DNA of 64,000 nt from Hydractinia symbiolongicarpus (Eukaryota > Cnidaria > Hydrozoa > Anthoathecata > Hydractiniidae), in the NCBI RefSeq assembly GCF_029227915.1, contig NC_079888.1, positions 8,539,001 to 8,603,000 of the forward strand, given 5' to 3'. The notes below the pieces were generated by a model, which made no database searches, was not told the origin of the DNA, and worked only from the letters and a program-made list of their open reading frames with translations. Shown here piece by piece: positions 1-12,128 of the stretch. A program made the position numbers and the translations under genes. Position 1 is the stretch's first letter; each line of letters opens with the position of its first letter.

Positions 1-612
1 GATTGGACTGCTGGCGAATCATCCATGTTCAATGGATACAAAAGCTCTTTCGTTTCACTACCCTCGTCACCATGTAACCCTCTATTGGATTGGACTGCTG
101 GCGAATCATCCATGTTCACTGGATACAAAAGGTCCTTTGTTTCACTACCCCCGTCACCATGTAACCCTCTAGTGGATTGAACGGCTGGAGAGTCATCCAT
201 ATTCACTGGATACAAAAGCTCTTTTGTTTCACCACCATCCTCACCATGTATCCCTCTAGTGGATTGAACTAGTGGCGAGTCTTCCATGTTCGCTGGATAT
301 AAAAGCTCCTTCGTTTCAGCACCAATGTCACCACGTAACCCTCTAGTGGATTGAACTAGTGGCGAGTCTTCCATGTTCACTGGATACAAAAGCTCCTTCG
401 TTTCACCACCATCATCACCATGTAACCCTCTAGTGGATTGGACTGGTGGCGGCGAGTCTTCCATGTTCGATGGATATAAAAGCTCTTTTGCTTCACCACC
501 CTCATCAGCATGACATCCTCTAGTAGAATTAACTGCTGGCGAGTCATCTATGTTCGCTGGATACAAAAGCTCTTTCGCTTCACCGCCCTCATCAGCATGG
601 AATTCTTTACTG
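1..612 (-). repeat. 87-bp coding tandem repeat inside GCP6
   Basis: Seven units start at 1, 88, 175, 262, 349, 436 and 526. Each is 87 bp, except the sixth, which is 90 bp with an in-frame GGC insertion. On the minus strand each unit encodes about 29 residues, of the kind MEDSPLVQSTRGLHGD then a segment ending ETKELLYPVN. All units stay open, so the array is translated. It continues past the left edge. Degenerate flanking sequence at 613-700 is still coding. Confidence 0.93.
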
Positions 613-3600
613 GATTTTGCCCCTGGTGACACTGGGATATTCGTGATTCTGTTTACATGGCTGGCTGTAGCGGATTCATCACTTTGATCATCTTTTGAAT
701 CTTCTGTTAAAGCAGGTTTAGATTGGACTACTTGATTGGACTCGGGACCAACTGTCTTTCCATCCAGAGTATCCACAACCATATTCACTAATACACTATT
801 CTTATATGAATTGTATTTTTTTATTATCAAATCGTTTTCAGCTTTCAGGAAATGCTTCCTCTTATCGTCCAACTCATGACGTTGAATTATCCAGTGCGCA
901 TGAAATTCGCGTGCTTCCGCCTTACGAGAGAGCCCCTCGTAGAAAGATATCAGTTCTTCCCTACAAAGGAAAATAATAATATAATTATCTCTCAGTTCAC
1001 TTCTCAAAGAGGGCGAAAAAGATATCTACTCATCCAAAAAAAATCGTAAATAAAATTAATTATATAAATAGATCGTATAAAGAAATCTCTTTGCAGCCTT
1101 ATGGCGAACCCCCGTCTGAGTAATTTTAATAGTTCATGTTAACAGGCGGACAAAATGCACGAAATACCGATCCGGGAAATATGTACGACGGCGAAATATC
1201 TGAGGGCCGGAGAACCAGTGGATTATTCCACAGGCTAACGACTAGTTCATTTAATAATAGCTGTATGCTGTGTGTTCAAAAGAGTTGCGCTCCTTCTTTA
1301 CTCCGGGTCCCCCGTAGATTAAATAATTTGCAACCGGCGAACATGTGGGTTTTGCCACAGGCTAATGACTAGTGGTGTGTAAAAATCGGTCTAACAGAAG
1401 TACAGCTACTTTAAGCAACGCTAACCTGCCTGGCAGCGAGGGGGATTCGATCCGCCATCCCTAGACCCCTCAAAATACACAAGGTTCACCTCGCTTTTTG
1501 TTTTATCTCGTCCTCTTCTGTCTCCACCTTTTTCATCTCGTTTAACCAGAACTTATCTTCCTCGATCTTTTTTACCCGCCTTTCTTTTCTTTCCTACAAA
1601 AAAATTGATAGCCCTGTGTAACAAAAAAAATTGATAGCCCTGTGTAACAAAAAAAATTGATAGCCCTGTGTAACAGATTCACTATCTTCCTTCATTTTTC
1701 AGAGTAAACAAAAAAAGTATGACATGAAAAGATCACCTGCATAGCAGACTCGAATTGTCTTTTTAAGTCTTCGTACTCCTCTTGTTTCTTTTCTCGTATC
1801 GCAATACGAACTTTCATTTCCAGATCTAATAGAAAAATAGCGGAATAAATTAAACTCATCTAGGGTAGCTAACAAATTTAGGAAACAAAATTCAAAAAAT
1901 TTCCAGGACTTTTTCAGACAAATAAGCTAAAAATTCCAGAACAGTTTTGTGATGGTCAAAGATAGTGCTCAAACATTGTTACGAATAAGTTAAACTAACA
2001 GCTGATTCAGGCAATAAGTCTTTTTTAAATTTTTTAGGCGCTTGCCATTTTGTCATTACGAATCCAGGGCTCTTGCCTTATATAGATTTTTATAAGCAAC
2101 CGAATTGCTACGGCTAAAATTGGGTTCAAAACTTAAGCAGATGGTCAGGCATAAAATTTAAAAAGTTAAGCACCCAAGACTTGGATAATCTATGCAACCT
2201 GGATAATCTATGCAACCTGGATAATCTATGCAACCTGGATAATCTATGCAACCTGGATAATCTATGCAATCTGCAACGCAGTTCTTTAAAAGCATGTCTT
2301 TTTGAAAAAAATAAAAATATGGTAAGATTTCAGTATCACGCTTAGCAACTTAAAATTTTAGGCTGAAACGGAAAATGGAATTGCTTATAACAGAAATGTG
2401 TATACATCCTTTTCTAAGATATTTAATAGGAATTTAAATGTATAATAAAAAAAGTAAAGAAAAGAAGAGTTTGATATAAAATAACATCTGACAATCAACT
2501 GCGCAAAACAATATCTTTGGATGAAAACATTGCAACTCGATACGACAAAAAAATAAAGGTATTAGTAGAAACTATAACCAGGACTTCGGGAGATGCTTTT
2601 CAAATTGCAGGAGGTTTTTAGAGTTGTGTCATCAGATGTCAAATAGAACAGGCAAGTATGAAGACAACACAAACCTTCGATGTCTTTAATCATATTCTGC
2701 GTGATTTTCTTTTCTCGGTTCAGCTTATCTTTCCATTCCTCATTCTCCTTCAACCTCTAGATAACATATTTACAAAATTTTTCTTTAATGAATGTCTGAC
2801 TAATCAAGTCCAATCAAGGCAAATAACAACAAACCTCCATCTCCTTCTTAGCAATATCTTTTTCTTTCATTTTTTCGACAAGTGTGACATACTCTCGACA
2901 TTTCTCTTCGATTGAATCAAGCCTTACGGAGGAGAACGTGATGCTGATTGGTGGTGGAACAATGGAACGTTTAAATAAATAATGCTGAAAAAGATCAAGA
3001 TATAGAACACTATCTGCTACTAACAATAAACAAGCAAGAAAAACAAGACATCACTTTTTCTCATTAGCACATACAATAATGGTAGAGTAAATCCAACAAA
3101 ATATTAAAGAAAATTTATACATGTATATTTGTCAATTTCAAAAGATTGATGGCTTTTCCACATGCAAATATTTGATCTGCTAATTCGTCCAAAAACAAGG
3201 GAATGGCCTCTTTACTTTGTTTCATCTGAAAACCCTGGGTCCAAAAATGCTTATCTAAAGGCAAGAACGACAAGATATCAACAAACACAACAAAAAAAGA
3301 TTTTAAAAAAAGCAAACAAATATACTTGAAGTAGAGTAATAAGTCGCAATAGTAAGAATTATCAACCTATATATTATCGATCTATATAATGCCTCATCAC
3401 GTTAAAATATAGGCTTACCCCTATATCGTAAATACTGTTGGTCGATATGAACAAAAAACTCATTATACGGGTCATTGCAGACTCCGTCAAATAACCAATC
3501 AGATACCAGCCTAAAAGTGAAAACAAAGTCAGTTAAAAACAGTTTTGCTTTTAAAGGTTTACAAAGTTTGTATAACCTACCTAATAAACGGTGCAGATAC

Positions 3601-6600
3601 TGATTTGAACAAAAATAAAAGAAGCGGATATTGCTCTGTAGAAGAGTTTTTCACAGCCAGTGAGTATAAATATGATAGTAGATTTGCACCCTAAACATAG
3701 CAGTATGACTTATTTACAAGGAGTGTTAATAAATAGAGTTTTTAGTGATTCTGGGGAACAAGGTTCCATGATAACAGCAGATGAAATATGACAAATCGAG
3801 AAAAAGGCTAAGACATAGTTACAGCCAAAGTTAATCTGAAAACACAAATTGAAGAAGTAGAGAAAGGTAGTCAGAAGACACAAAACTTGCAAAATCCTCA
3901 AAAGGCTAGAAATAAAAAAAGCGAATGGTGAATGTTATACGCACAGTGGGTCAGATTTATAGTTTCTCAAAAAGATGCCATAAAAAATCCTTAGGTCTCA
4001 AAAAATTCAACATGTTCAGGAATTCTGCAAAAAAAATATAGACATACCACTGGAAATTTCGGTTTGGGAGAGTTTCTTGATGTACGCTTAAATGCTTCTG
4101 AACACAAGCATATATCTGCAAGAAATCTGTAAAGAAAAAATATATTATTAATCAGAACAACGCTGCAATGCGGGATTGTGGACAAAGTTAAGAACAAAAA
4201 CAGTGAGAAAACAACAATGAACTAACTTCAACTGTCTTCCACACATGTCAAACAAACCCCACAATTCCATCAGTGTCAACCCATCGTTACCTGCAGTGAG
4301 TAAACAAAAACTTTTTCAAGAATGTTTATTCAACAAGATTTTCATTGATAAGTTATCCAAATCTTTAGTGGTGTAAACACATTGATTTTTTAACATACAT
4401 AACATCAGTTGCTAATTCTGATTCATAAAATCAGAATTAGCAACAAGGCTGAAATAAAAAATGGAGTTATTTATGAAAAACGTTTCTTCAATGGTAAACA
4501 CACATTATTCTTTCAAAAATCAACAAGTAAAAATATATTTTGCTTAAGTAGGCATTAATTTTTAGTTTTTTCAAGAGTTGATTACTCTTAACTTTTGTGC
4601 ATTACGAAATATGAAACACGTTGCATTTATGTCTCCATCTTTATCTTACCTTCTACCATGAAAACTGCTGACCAATAAGAATACAAAACATTATTTAAAG
4701 CATCAATAAAAGACTTCAAAATGTGTCCACCGCTAACACCAGTGATGGGCTTATCTGCATGATGAAGACAAAACTTCTTCAGCTGACGATAGTGAGTTCC
4801 AACTTGTGCAAATTTTATCGTTAAACCGTTTAAACTTTCAATGCTTGTTCCGGAACAGTGCAAGTTGAATTTTGGTTTTAACGAGCAACTCATCTAGAAA
4901 ATGTGCATAAGGAAAACATAGCAGGCAAAGAAAGAATATTGTTGAGTCAACATTAAGACCAGTTAATCTTAAAGCTTACTTCCTGCAAAAAAACAAGTTG
5001 GGTTCATATGAAAGATCTCTGAAAGTTATCTAAGAATGTTTTTATTTTATTGAAAAATCTTTATTGGTTCTCAAGATATCTGACTTAAAAGTTGTGCTAA
5101 TTATGCGAAATTATGACGTCATGAACTAGCTCTAAAAGATGTATTTGCATATTTATAGTAATATTGAATTTGAATTTAAATGGCCAAAACATTTTTAACC
5201 CTTGTCAAAACTGTTAAATACCACACCTACTCAGAGCTAGCTTATGATGTCATGCAAAATTAGTCAAACTTCTAAGTCCAAATTCTTAAGAACCAATAAA
5301 AAAATATACAAATTCCTAGACAACTTTTCAAGCTCTTTTATATAAAATTAACAGAGGTGCTTACCTCTGTTAATTTCGTATGAAATCAGTGGCATGCTTT
5401 TTAAATTTTGCTCACAATGATAAATGATAATAATCTAAGTACAGCCAAATTCCTTTTTTTCATGTAACACACATAAATCTTACATTGCACCCTAAGATAT
5501 GGATGCAATAGACGTAACAGAAATAATGTCAAGAATCATACAGGATAAAATACATATGAACTTGATGGTATTCCAATCAGTGCATGTAACGAGTCTCGGT
5601 AAATTTGAGCAGCCGAAACCAAGTCCACGTCCACCTTTTTGCCAATGATTCGCTCCACTTCAGATATTCGTATGTTATACATGCAGTCAAATGCTTTGTC
5701 ACCAAGCTCTGTGATGTAAAGATTCTCCAACTGCATGTCGTAACTGAATAAAATTACAAAATTGTATATTCAATCATGTTATACAATTGAAAGTTGAAAG
5801 CTGGTTAAAAAATGCTATCAATTAATGTCAAATTTACATAAACATTGGCCAATGTTCCCCGAGTTTACAGAAAATCAGAAAATCTGAAAGGTATACAATT
5901 TTTTATTAATTTTACAAATCCCTACAAAGATACTCACAAGACATTATTTTGTGCACATACATTAAGTTTGTGCACATACATGTACTACCATTGGAAAAAA
6001 ATTTGCAACAGTGTTGCCACTCTTTCTACAGGGTCAAATTTAAGGAGATGTAAGGACTTTTGATGAGAACTTTTGATGAGAATTTTCAACCTTTCTTTAA
6101 GAAGATAATCTAATTTTTAAAGCAATCAAGAATATTTAATGAAATTTTAAAGGCGATGCTGATGAGATGGAGATTTTTCAAAATTGAGGAGAATTAAGAA
6201 TTAAGGTGTGGCAACCCTGTCCCTGAGTTTTAAAAAAATAATAAAACATAACATAACAATGCAACATTACATCCAACCTGTTTATTTCATCCCATGCAAA
6301 CATCTTCAGTTCCCCAGCAGCCTGTGCTTCATCCCAAACACTTATGTCATTATTGGTTAAATCAATGGATAATGAAGAAGGGGTGGAAAATTTAGACGGC
6401 TCATCAAAGCCTTCATCCAGTGATAACTACATTCATATAATAAAAAAATACAAAAAATAAAATAAAAACAAGAGCATTTAATTAAAAAAGTTTGATAAAC
6501 ACAATATTGAACATTGTTGTACCTCTTTAGGACTTGCCACAGAAAGCTCACGTTGGGCTGGGTATTGAGGAAGTTCTGGAAGGTTCAAGGCAATATCCAT

Positions 6601-8352
6601 TGATGAGGACAAACCACTAGTCAAGCCACTGAACAAAGTGGATCGGGTTAGAACAGTATGTGTTGATTCTTTTGAAGACTAAACACAAGAAAACACAAAA
6701 CTCCTATTAATAATTTATTTTCTTAGAGTTCTCTATACAACAACTCCCCTAACTTGCTTTTACATTAATCACAGACCAGTAACCACACCCATTATGCAAC
6801 AACAGTTACCAATCAGGTAGCAGTGATTTTGCTGAAGCTTAGAAAAATAAATGATCTCCTCATCAACAGGCACCAAATAACATACAAACAAACCATAAAC
6901 AATCCTATTCTATTAAAGTTAGAAACACTGAGGCTGCAGAAATCAAATTTTATAAATTATATTTCCATTCGACAACTTTAAAGGGAAAACAAAAGTAAAA
7001 AGACAAATGATTGTAAGATATGCGGTTGGTATTCGTATTTACAAGCATTGAAATATCACAAGCTTGTAATGACCGAATGAAAATAACATTTGGAATTCCC
7101 CAGTTTAATCATTTCAATATTAACTAGCTACAAATCAATTTTTGGGAAGGCTTTGTATAAATAAACGTAGAAGGACCAAAATGTTACTTGTCATTTGTGT
7201 ATTATTAATACTTTGAAACATAGAAAAATTAATAAGTTCATTATGCATAGAAGGGGAGAATACTTAACAATGTATAGCTATAGATGGTAAGGCTAAGCAA
7301 ATGCATTGTAAATATTACTAAAGAAACCGAAATAACAGAAAAGAAAAAAAACCTTATTCAAAAATGATGTTGATGCACCATGAAAGAATGATCCAGGGGG
7401 TTGACTGAACACATCTGTTTCTTGCAACAAAAAACTGTCATCATCAGCATCTGTAATCCTAAATCAAGACAGAAAAACTGAAAAATAGCAACGAAAAGGC
7501 CACTCTTCTCAGAGAAAGTTTTTGTAAGATTTTTTTGTTTCTTTATTCTCTAAAGTGAATTGCACAGCAAGATGTAAACCGAAATTCTTAAAACACTATT
7601 ACTCTCTTCTGTAGTTCGAAATTCGCGATGTCAATATTAATTGCTAGGGGATTACTTAGATTTGTAAATTTCTTTGACAATGTATATTTTGGCGAAGTTT
7701 AACCTACTTCAAAGATTTCACGTCAATTTGTCTGCAGTTCAAGTAGATTTTAGACTAGATTGTTAAAAAAAATTGAAATAACAAACTAATCTGCAAATAC
7801 AAAACAAACTTAAAATTATCACATGCATACCAACCTTCCAAAATGGTCAACACTATCATTCGTCATGGAAACAGCTTTGTTATCAAATTGGAAGTATGGT
7901 GCATCAATATTGGATAACTTCTTGAAACACAATCTTTCATGACTTTTCCCTTGGCAATCAGACGTTTTAGAAAGCAGAAGGAGAATGTGTACAACCTGTT
8001 CGATTGCAGTATCTTTTATATTTGTTAAAGTCTCGCTCTGATCAGATAATTTCAAAGCATCTTCATCCCTTCCATTAGCTTTCAAGATCAGAATATTTTC
8101 TTCCAAACCAGAATAAATGTTACAACATGCCAGATTTGTTGGAACATCTGTGTTACAATCAGGTACGACATATGGTGCATGTAATGCCAAATAAAATTTA
8201 GAATAAAGCAGTCTTTTCAGTTTCCCGATTTTGTTTTCTTCATACTTGCGTCCCAACACTAAAGCTTTTTTTTCGTCTGCGTTCACAGTGAGATGGTGCA
8301 AAATCAAGTCATTAAAGAGTTTTGTAATGCTTTCCTGAAATATGCTAGCCAT
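1..8352 (-). CDS. TUBGCP6: Gamma-tubulin complex component 6 (GCP6), 3' end cut by window
   Basis: GCP6 is a large subunit of the gamma-tubulin ring complex, which nucleates microtubules at centrosomes. I joined 16 exons with GT-AG borders and consistent phase: 8352-7835, 7458-7353, 6678-6523, 6426-6278, 5743-5542, 4893-4650, 4290-4227, 4126-4048, 3690-3581, 3510-3419, 3254-3121, 2984-2835, 2756-2675, 1825-1737, 1593-1490 and 960 to beyond 1, about 1080 codons. The start MASI..LFNDL matches the vertebrate N-terminus. Residues about 310-620 form the Grip1-type region, including GTHYRQLKKF, GANLLSYLY, DWLFDGVCNDPYNEFF, FWTQGF and IFACGKAINLLKL; the last is very close to human GCP6 and unlike GCP2-5. 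Residues about 620-800 are charged, coiled-coil-like, with YEGLSRKAEAREF and IIQRHELDDKRKHFL. A 29-residue repeat array follows. The C-terminal Grip2 domain lies outside the window. The family call rests on remembered vertebrate sequence. Extra small exons cannot be excluded. Confidence 0.9.
1085..1475. mobile_element. SINE-like/repeat insertion in GCP6 intron
   Basis: This GC-richer block in the intron between exons 1593-1490 and 960-1 carries two copies of a motif reading CCACAGGCTAAYGACTAGT (near 1228 and 1355). On the minus strand at about 1446-1460 it holds GGATCGAATCC, one base off a tRNA B-box. The same B-box wording recurs in the SINE near 56.3 kb. No A-box is seen at the expected spacing, so it is probably a degraded or truncated retroposon. 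Confidence 0.4.
1604..1681. repeat. 26-bp tandem repeat, 3 copies
   Basis: ATTGATAGCCCTGTGTAACA plus an A-run repeats three times with a 26-bp period, immediately upstream (minus-strand sense) of the GCP6 exon at 1593-1490. Confidence 0.85.
2180..2270. repeat. 18-bp tandem repeat, 5 copies
   Basis: Five near-perfect copies of CCTGGATAATCTATGCAA lie in the GCP6 intron between exons 2756-2675 and 1825-1737. Confidence 0.9.
5005..5340. mobile_element. Foldback (MITE-like) element in GCP6 intron
   Basis: Two arms of more than 100 bp are inverted copies of each other. The left arm (about 5011-5130) contains TTTATTGGTTCTCAAGATAT and ATGACGTCATGAACTAGCTC. The right arm (about 5235-5335) contains GAGCTAGCTTATGATGTCAT and TTCTTAAGAACCAATAAA. 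No transposase is encoded. It sits between GCP6 exons 5743-5542 and 4893-4650. Confidence 0.65.
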
Positions 8353-9603
8353 GTTGACATCATATTAGAGACATCAACTACTGTGCATGCAAAACAACTA
8401 TTGATTTTTAATAATATAACACTAAAAATATAAAGTAAGTCATTAATTTGCACCTGTTCAAGTAAAATACTTGCACACACAATAAAATAGCAACACTGAT
8501 TACATTGAACTTATAACCTTTCCAACAAAAATAACTTCACAACGGCTTGAAAAAATTGATGTCTTCCTGCATTCAAGTTTTCTTATAAGAAGCAAATTTA
8601 CTTTTAACTACTAACTCAAAAAATACTAAGAAAAGTGAAAAAAATAAATTGATGCAATGATCAGAATCTTGTTCAGAAGAGTTTATTTTCCTTTCTTTCC
8701 AAAAAAAATCACTTCTTGCAGTCTTAAAAATAATTTTGGTTAGATTCCCATGGTATACTGAATCACGTATTTAGGAATAATAAAACTTAATTCTGAATAT
8801 TCATTGCCTCAAAGGTGTTAAAGTTTTACCCTAATCATGAATTATTTTAAAACAGCTTTTTGTAGTGTTTTTTATTCACAAATTTAAAATCTCTTCACAA
8901 AACTAGATAAGCTCTGTAAGGAAGGGTGCTACTTTCCCAAAACCAACGTGTTTATCTTTCTTTGTTTTATTTTATTAAAGAAATCTCTAGATATTTCCTT
9001 CAAAAAACAAAAGTTTAAGTCAAAAAATAGCATTTTTATAAATCAAAAATGGATACTATGGCAAAGATCAGTTTTGCATATATCTAGCAAGATTTAAAAG
9101 AACAGTGAATGAGAGTTGGAAGTGATGTAGTTTTGTAAAAGAAGTCGGTTTTTAAAGACTGAGTGTGTTTCAAAAATGTCTGGTTGTAAATTTTCAAAAA
9201 CAGAAAAATATATATGGATGATAATAGAGTGTCTTGAATAGCTTAAAAGAGCTTTACGTATACCTAATAACCTGCTATATACAATAGCATTACAAACTTT
9301 GGTAAAAATGGCACTCCACAACAGCCTTTCATCTCTAATAAAGCATCAAAATGCATTTTGTGTTATCGCTTTCTGACAAACTTTTCCAAAACTTCCCAGG
9401 TCAATAACAATTTAAAAGGGCCATCCTAATACAGCATCCTTCACATCCATCTACTGGACAACAGAAACTGACATTACATTGATTGTCTAGCAAGAGTAAA
9501 AAATCTCTTGCTCACAAAAACCAAATGTTAATATTGTTTTGTGTTAAAGTCATCATGCATGATCTTCTTGTATCAGAAGATGTGAAAATAGTATTGGGTA
9601 TAT
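8353..9603. other. Intergenic: GCP6 upstream / RPP21 downstream region
   Basis: AT-rich sequence between the RPP21 stop and the GCP6 start codon, both genes on the minus strand. It must hold the GCP6 promoter and 5' UTR, but I see no clear TATA or initiator. The short ORFs here have no protein-like composition. Confidence 0.5.
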
Positions 9604-10068
9604 CTATTTTTTACCATCTTTGACCTTATCTCCATTTTTCTTTCTCGTTTTATGTTTTTTCTTTGCACTAATTTTACTACTTTGTTTAGATGTGTTTGCG
9701 CGTAATACAGCATTGCAACTCAGACATGTCATGACGAGCCTCCTATTGTTTCGAATACGAATCTGTGCTGTAATTCCGGCAACAAGCAGCATATTACAAC
9801 CGTTACAAATACTCCTCTTCATTTCACGTGACCATCTCAAAACTTTCCTTTCTTTTATTTTACGCAAAGTTCTCATATAATAGCGAACCAGCTCTACATT
9901 TTCTGGTTGATTTCTTAGAATGTGCAAAGCACTCTGGTATAAGTAGTTCATACGTTCATAACCATCTCTTCCTTTGAGCTGCATATTCTTTGCTTTACCA
10001 GGCTGGGCAGTAGCATGCTGTGGTTTTGTTTCAGTAGAGTTTTCATCCGGCATACATTGCATATTCAT
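9604..10068 (-). CDS. RPP21: Ribonuclease P/MRP protein subunit Rpp21 (Rpr2 family)
   Basis: A 154-residue single-exon ORF. Rpp21 is a protein subunit of nuclear RNase P, which removes tRNA 5' leaders; related subunits act in RNase MRP. The family pattern is visible in order: the N-terminal helical motif RMNYLYQSALHIL, the helix around LVRYYMRTLRKIKERKVLRW, then the zinc-ribbon half CNGCNMLLV and the second half MTCLSCNAVLR (C-x2-C ... C-x2-C). The Lys-rich tail (KKKHKTRKK...) is longer than I recall for vertebrate Rpp21. The start is the first of three nearby Met codons (residues 1, 3 and 6). A splice-acceptor-like TTTTAG lies just upstream, so a 5' UTR intron is possible. Confidence 0.88.
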   Translation of the reverse strand: MNMQCMPDENSTETKPQHATAQPGKAKNMQLKGRDGYERMNYLYQSALHILRNQPENVELVRYYMRTLRKIKERKVLRWSREMKRSICNGCNMLLVAGITAQIRIRNNRRLVMTCLSCNAVLRANTSKQSSKISAKKKHKTRKKNGDKVKDGKK

Positions 10069-11865
10069 TTGTACTAAAATATAGCCATGTTAAAAGGAGA
10101 ATATTATGTTTCAAAGATTTAATTTAACACAATTTTAATTTAAATGTTATACTTAACATCAAATCCTTTAGAGGGTAACAAAGCAGTTAATAAGAATAGA
10201 ATATGCATTATAAATATATTCTCACCCTTTACCAGGAAATCTTGATACTGATTGATAAGCAGACAGAAAAGAAGTCAGGCTTCGGATAAGTGGTTGCAAT
10301 TCGCAATTTGCGAATTCAAATGCTGTCTTTACCACAGCTGCAAATTTTTGCGAACTGGGTTTATATTCCTAATTTGAACCCTGAAAGACTTCAGGGCTAT
10401 ATTATAAAAGTTCATTCATCCTTGTGAATATATGAAATATGTTTTGTTATGTATATTTTGCAAAAAAATTGAGACTCAACAAAACAAAGAGCTTTAAGAT
10501 AGTGCCACAGACTAAAACAAACAACACCAAAATTGGTGTCGCTATGGCATGCATTATGTTCAACCACTTGGGTTCAGGTATATGTTCAACCATTAATAAA
10601 TGCGTTTTCCATTATTTTTAAAATGTCGGAATGATATCAGTGAGGGATTCTGAATGCTATATACCTTTCCAATACATACATGGGTAAAGAAAAATAAAAG
10701 GCAAAGAAGTTGTGATAAAATCAAACAATAAAAACATTAATATAAAAAATAAAAAAACTTCAGTGAAATTAATAAAAAACTGCTATAGTGGAAAAACAAA
10801 TTTGTTGCAAAACAAAAAAATTTCATTATTTTGGAGGAAAATAAAACATCATGTAAAAAAGCTATATGAAAGGAAATTTTCGTTATAATGTTAAAAATTT
10901 CAATATAATGGGTAGAGAAATTTGAGCTTTCTAGTGCAATGTTATTTAGATTGATATTTCAGGCCTGGTCAGGAATGGTGTTCGATCACAGGTACACTCC
11001 TCAATGCACTTCTAAATTAACTTATATGTGCAATGGCAATATTCTATGGTGTTTTCTACAAAAATTAAATTTCTGTAAACAAATTTTTAACTTTAAAAAA
11101 CACCTTGGCAAACTCACTACTTTCATCAACAATTTATGTTTTCACAAATTTCATTGCAACATATTTCTAGCGTTCCCACTTTATATACAGCATTGTTCTC
11201 AATGTAGTCTTTTAATATTAGCGTAATAATTAGTTCGTGAAACATGGGTTTTAATGTTTAAGTTACTCCCAAAATAAATTTTCTTCACTTTCAATGATTT
11301 TTTTATTTAACAGAGAAAACTATTTTCTTTAATAATAGCTGCTATGGAAATACAAAATGAGATATATAAAAGACAGGCAACCCCATTTTTCGGACAAACA
11401 ACTAGTACATTTATAAAAAAGACATGAGCCTTATGGTATGTATCTATGTAACAAAACAAGTAGTTTTAACCATCAGTACCTGTAAACACAAGTTAGTCAA
11501 CTTTTGGAAATGGTTAAGTTTAATAAAAACTGTGAAATAGTATGCAATAAAAACACTTTAAAAATACATTAATAATTATTAAACTTTGATGCACATAAAA
11601 CAGGTTAAATTAAATAAATTTTGTTTTAATGGTGATTTAATTTAACCATATGTAACTGTATAAACTGTTTTTTAATAATGTTATTGATGCTAAGAACATT
11701 TGTCGGATAAATTGTCCCATATAGCTTTTAATAACTTCATTCGATGCAGTACGAGGCTCTAGCAAAAACAATGCCTTTTTAGTTATATTAATTTCTTTTT
11801 TAAATGTGTGACCCCATAAGTTTTGGAACTGCTTGTGTGCAAGTTTACGGTAAGGAAATGTCTAA
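10069..11865. other. Gene-free AT-rich stretch upstream of RPP21
   Basis: I find no ORF with recognisable protein content and no clear terminal inverted repeats. The open stretch near 10939-11226 on the plus strand has low-complexity, F/C/H-rich composition and no homology I recognise. The RPP21 promoter should be within the first few hundred bases after 10068. Confidence 0.4.
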
Positions 11866-11867
11866 TC

Positions 11868-12060
11868 CAACGTGGCATTGTGGTTATGTAGCTCGCTTCA
11901 TAATCACAAGGTCCATGGTTTGGTCCACAGTGCAGGCATGTTTAGCAAGTGCCTTACCACAGCTACGGGTCAACCCACGCCATATGAGGGAAATTGGGTA
12001 GGTAATGTCGGTGTATACTTAATGTATACATTCCGAACACAGGACCCACATTGATAACAG
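11868..12060 (+). mobile_element. Degenerate tRNA-derived SINE
   Basis: The block begins GTGGCATTGTGGTTATGTAG (A-box-like) and about 50 bases later has TGGTTTGGTCC, a damaged B-box. Then comes a body with AGCAAGTGCCTTACCACAGC and ACGGGTCAACCC, wording typical of invertebrate tRNA-SINE bodies. No target duplication was recognised. It directly precedes the decayed copia element. Confidence 0.45.
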
Positions 12061-12128
12061 TGTTTCCTGTTAATCTTCCATTCTAGGCAATTACTAATAA
12101 GAATCAATTGGTGGTGGGGTTTAATTGT

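Noticed and set aside
852-1049. Plus-strand ORF of 65 codons
   Set aside because: It lies mostly antisense to the GCP6 exon 960-1, which has the matching protein family signal.
9620-9880. Plus-strand hydrophobic ORF
   Set aside because: Exact antisense shadow of RPP21.
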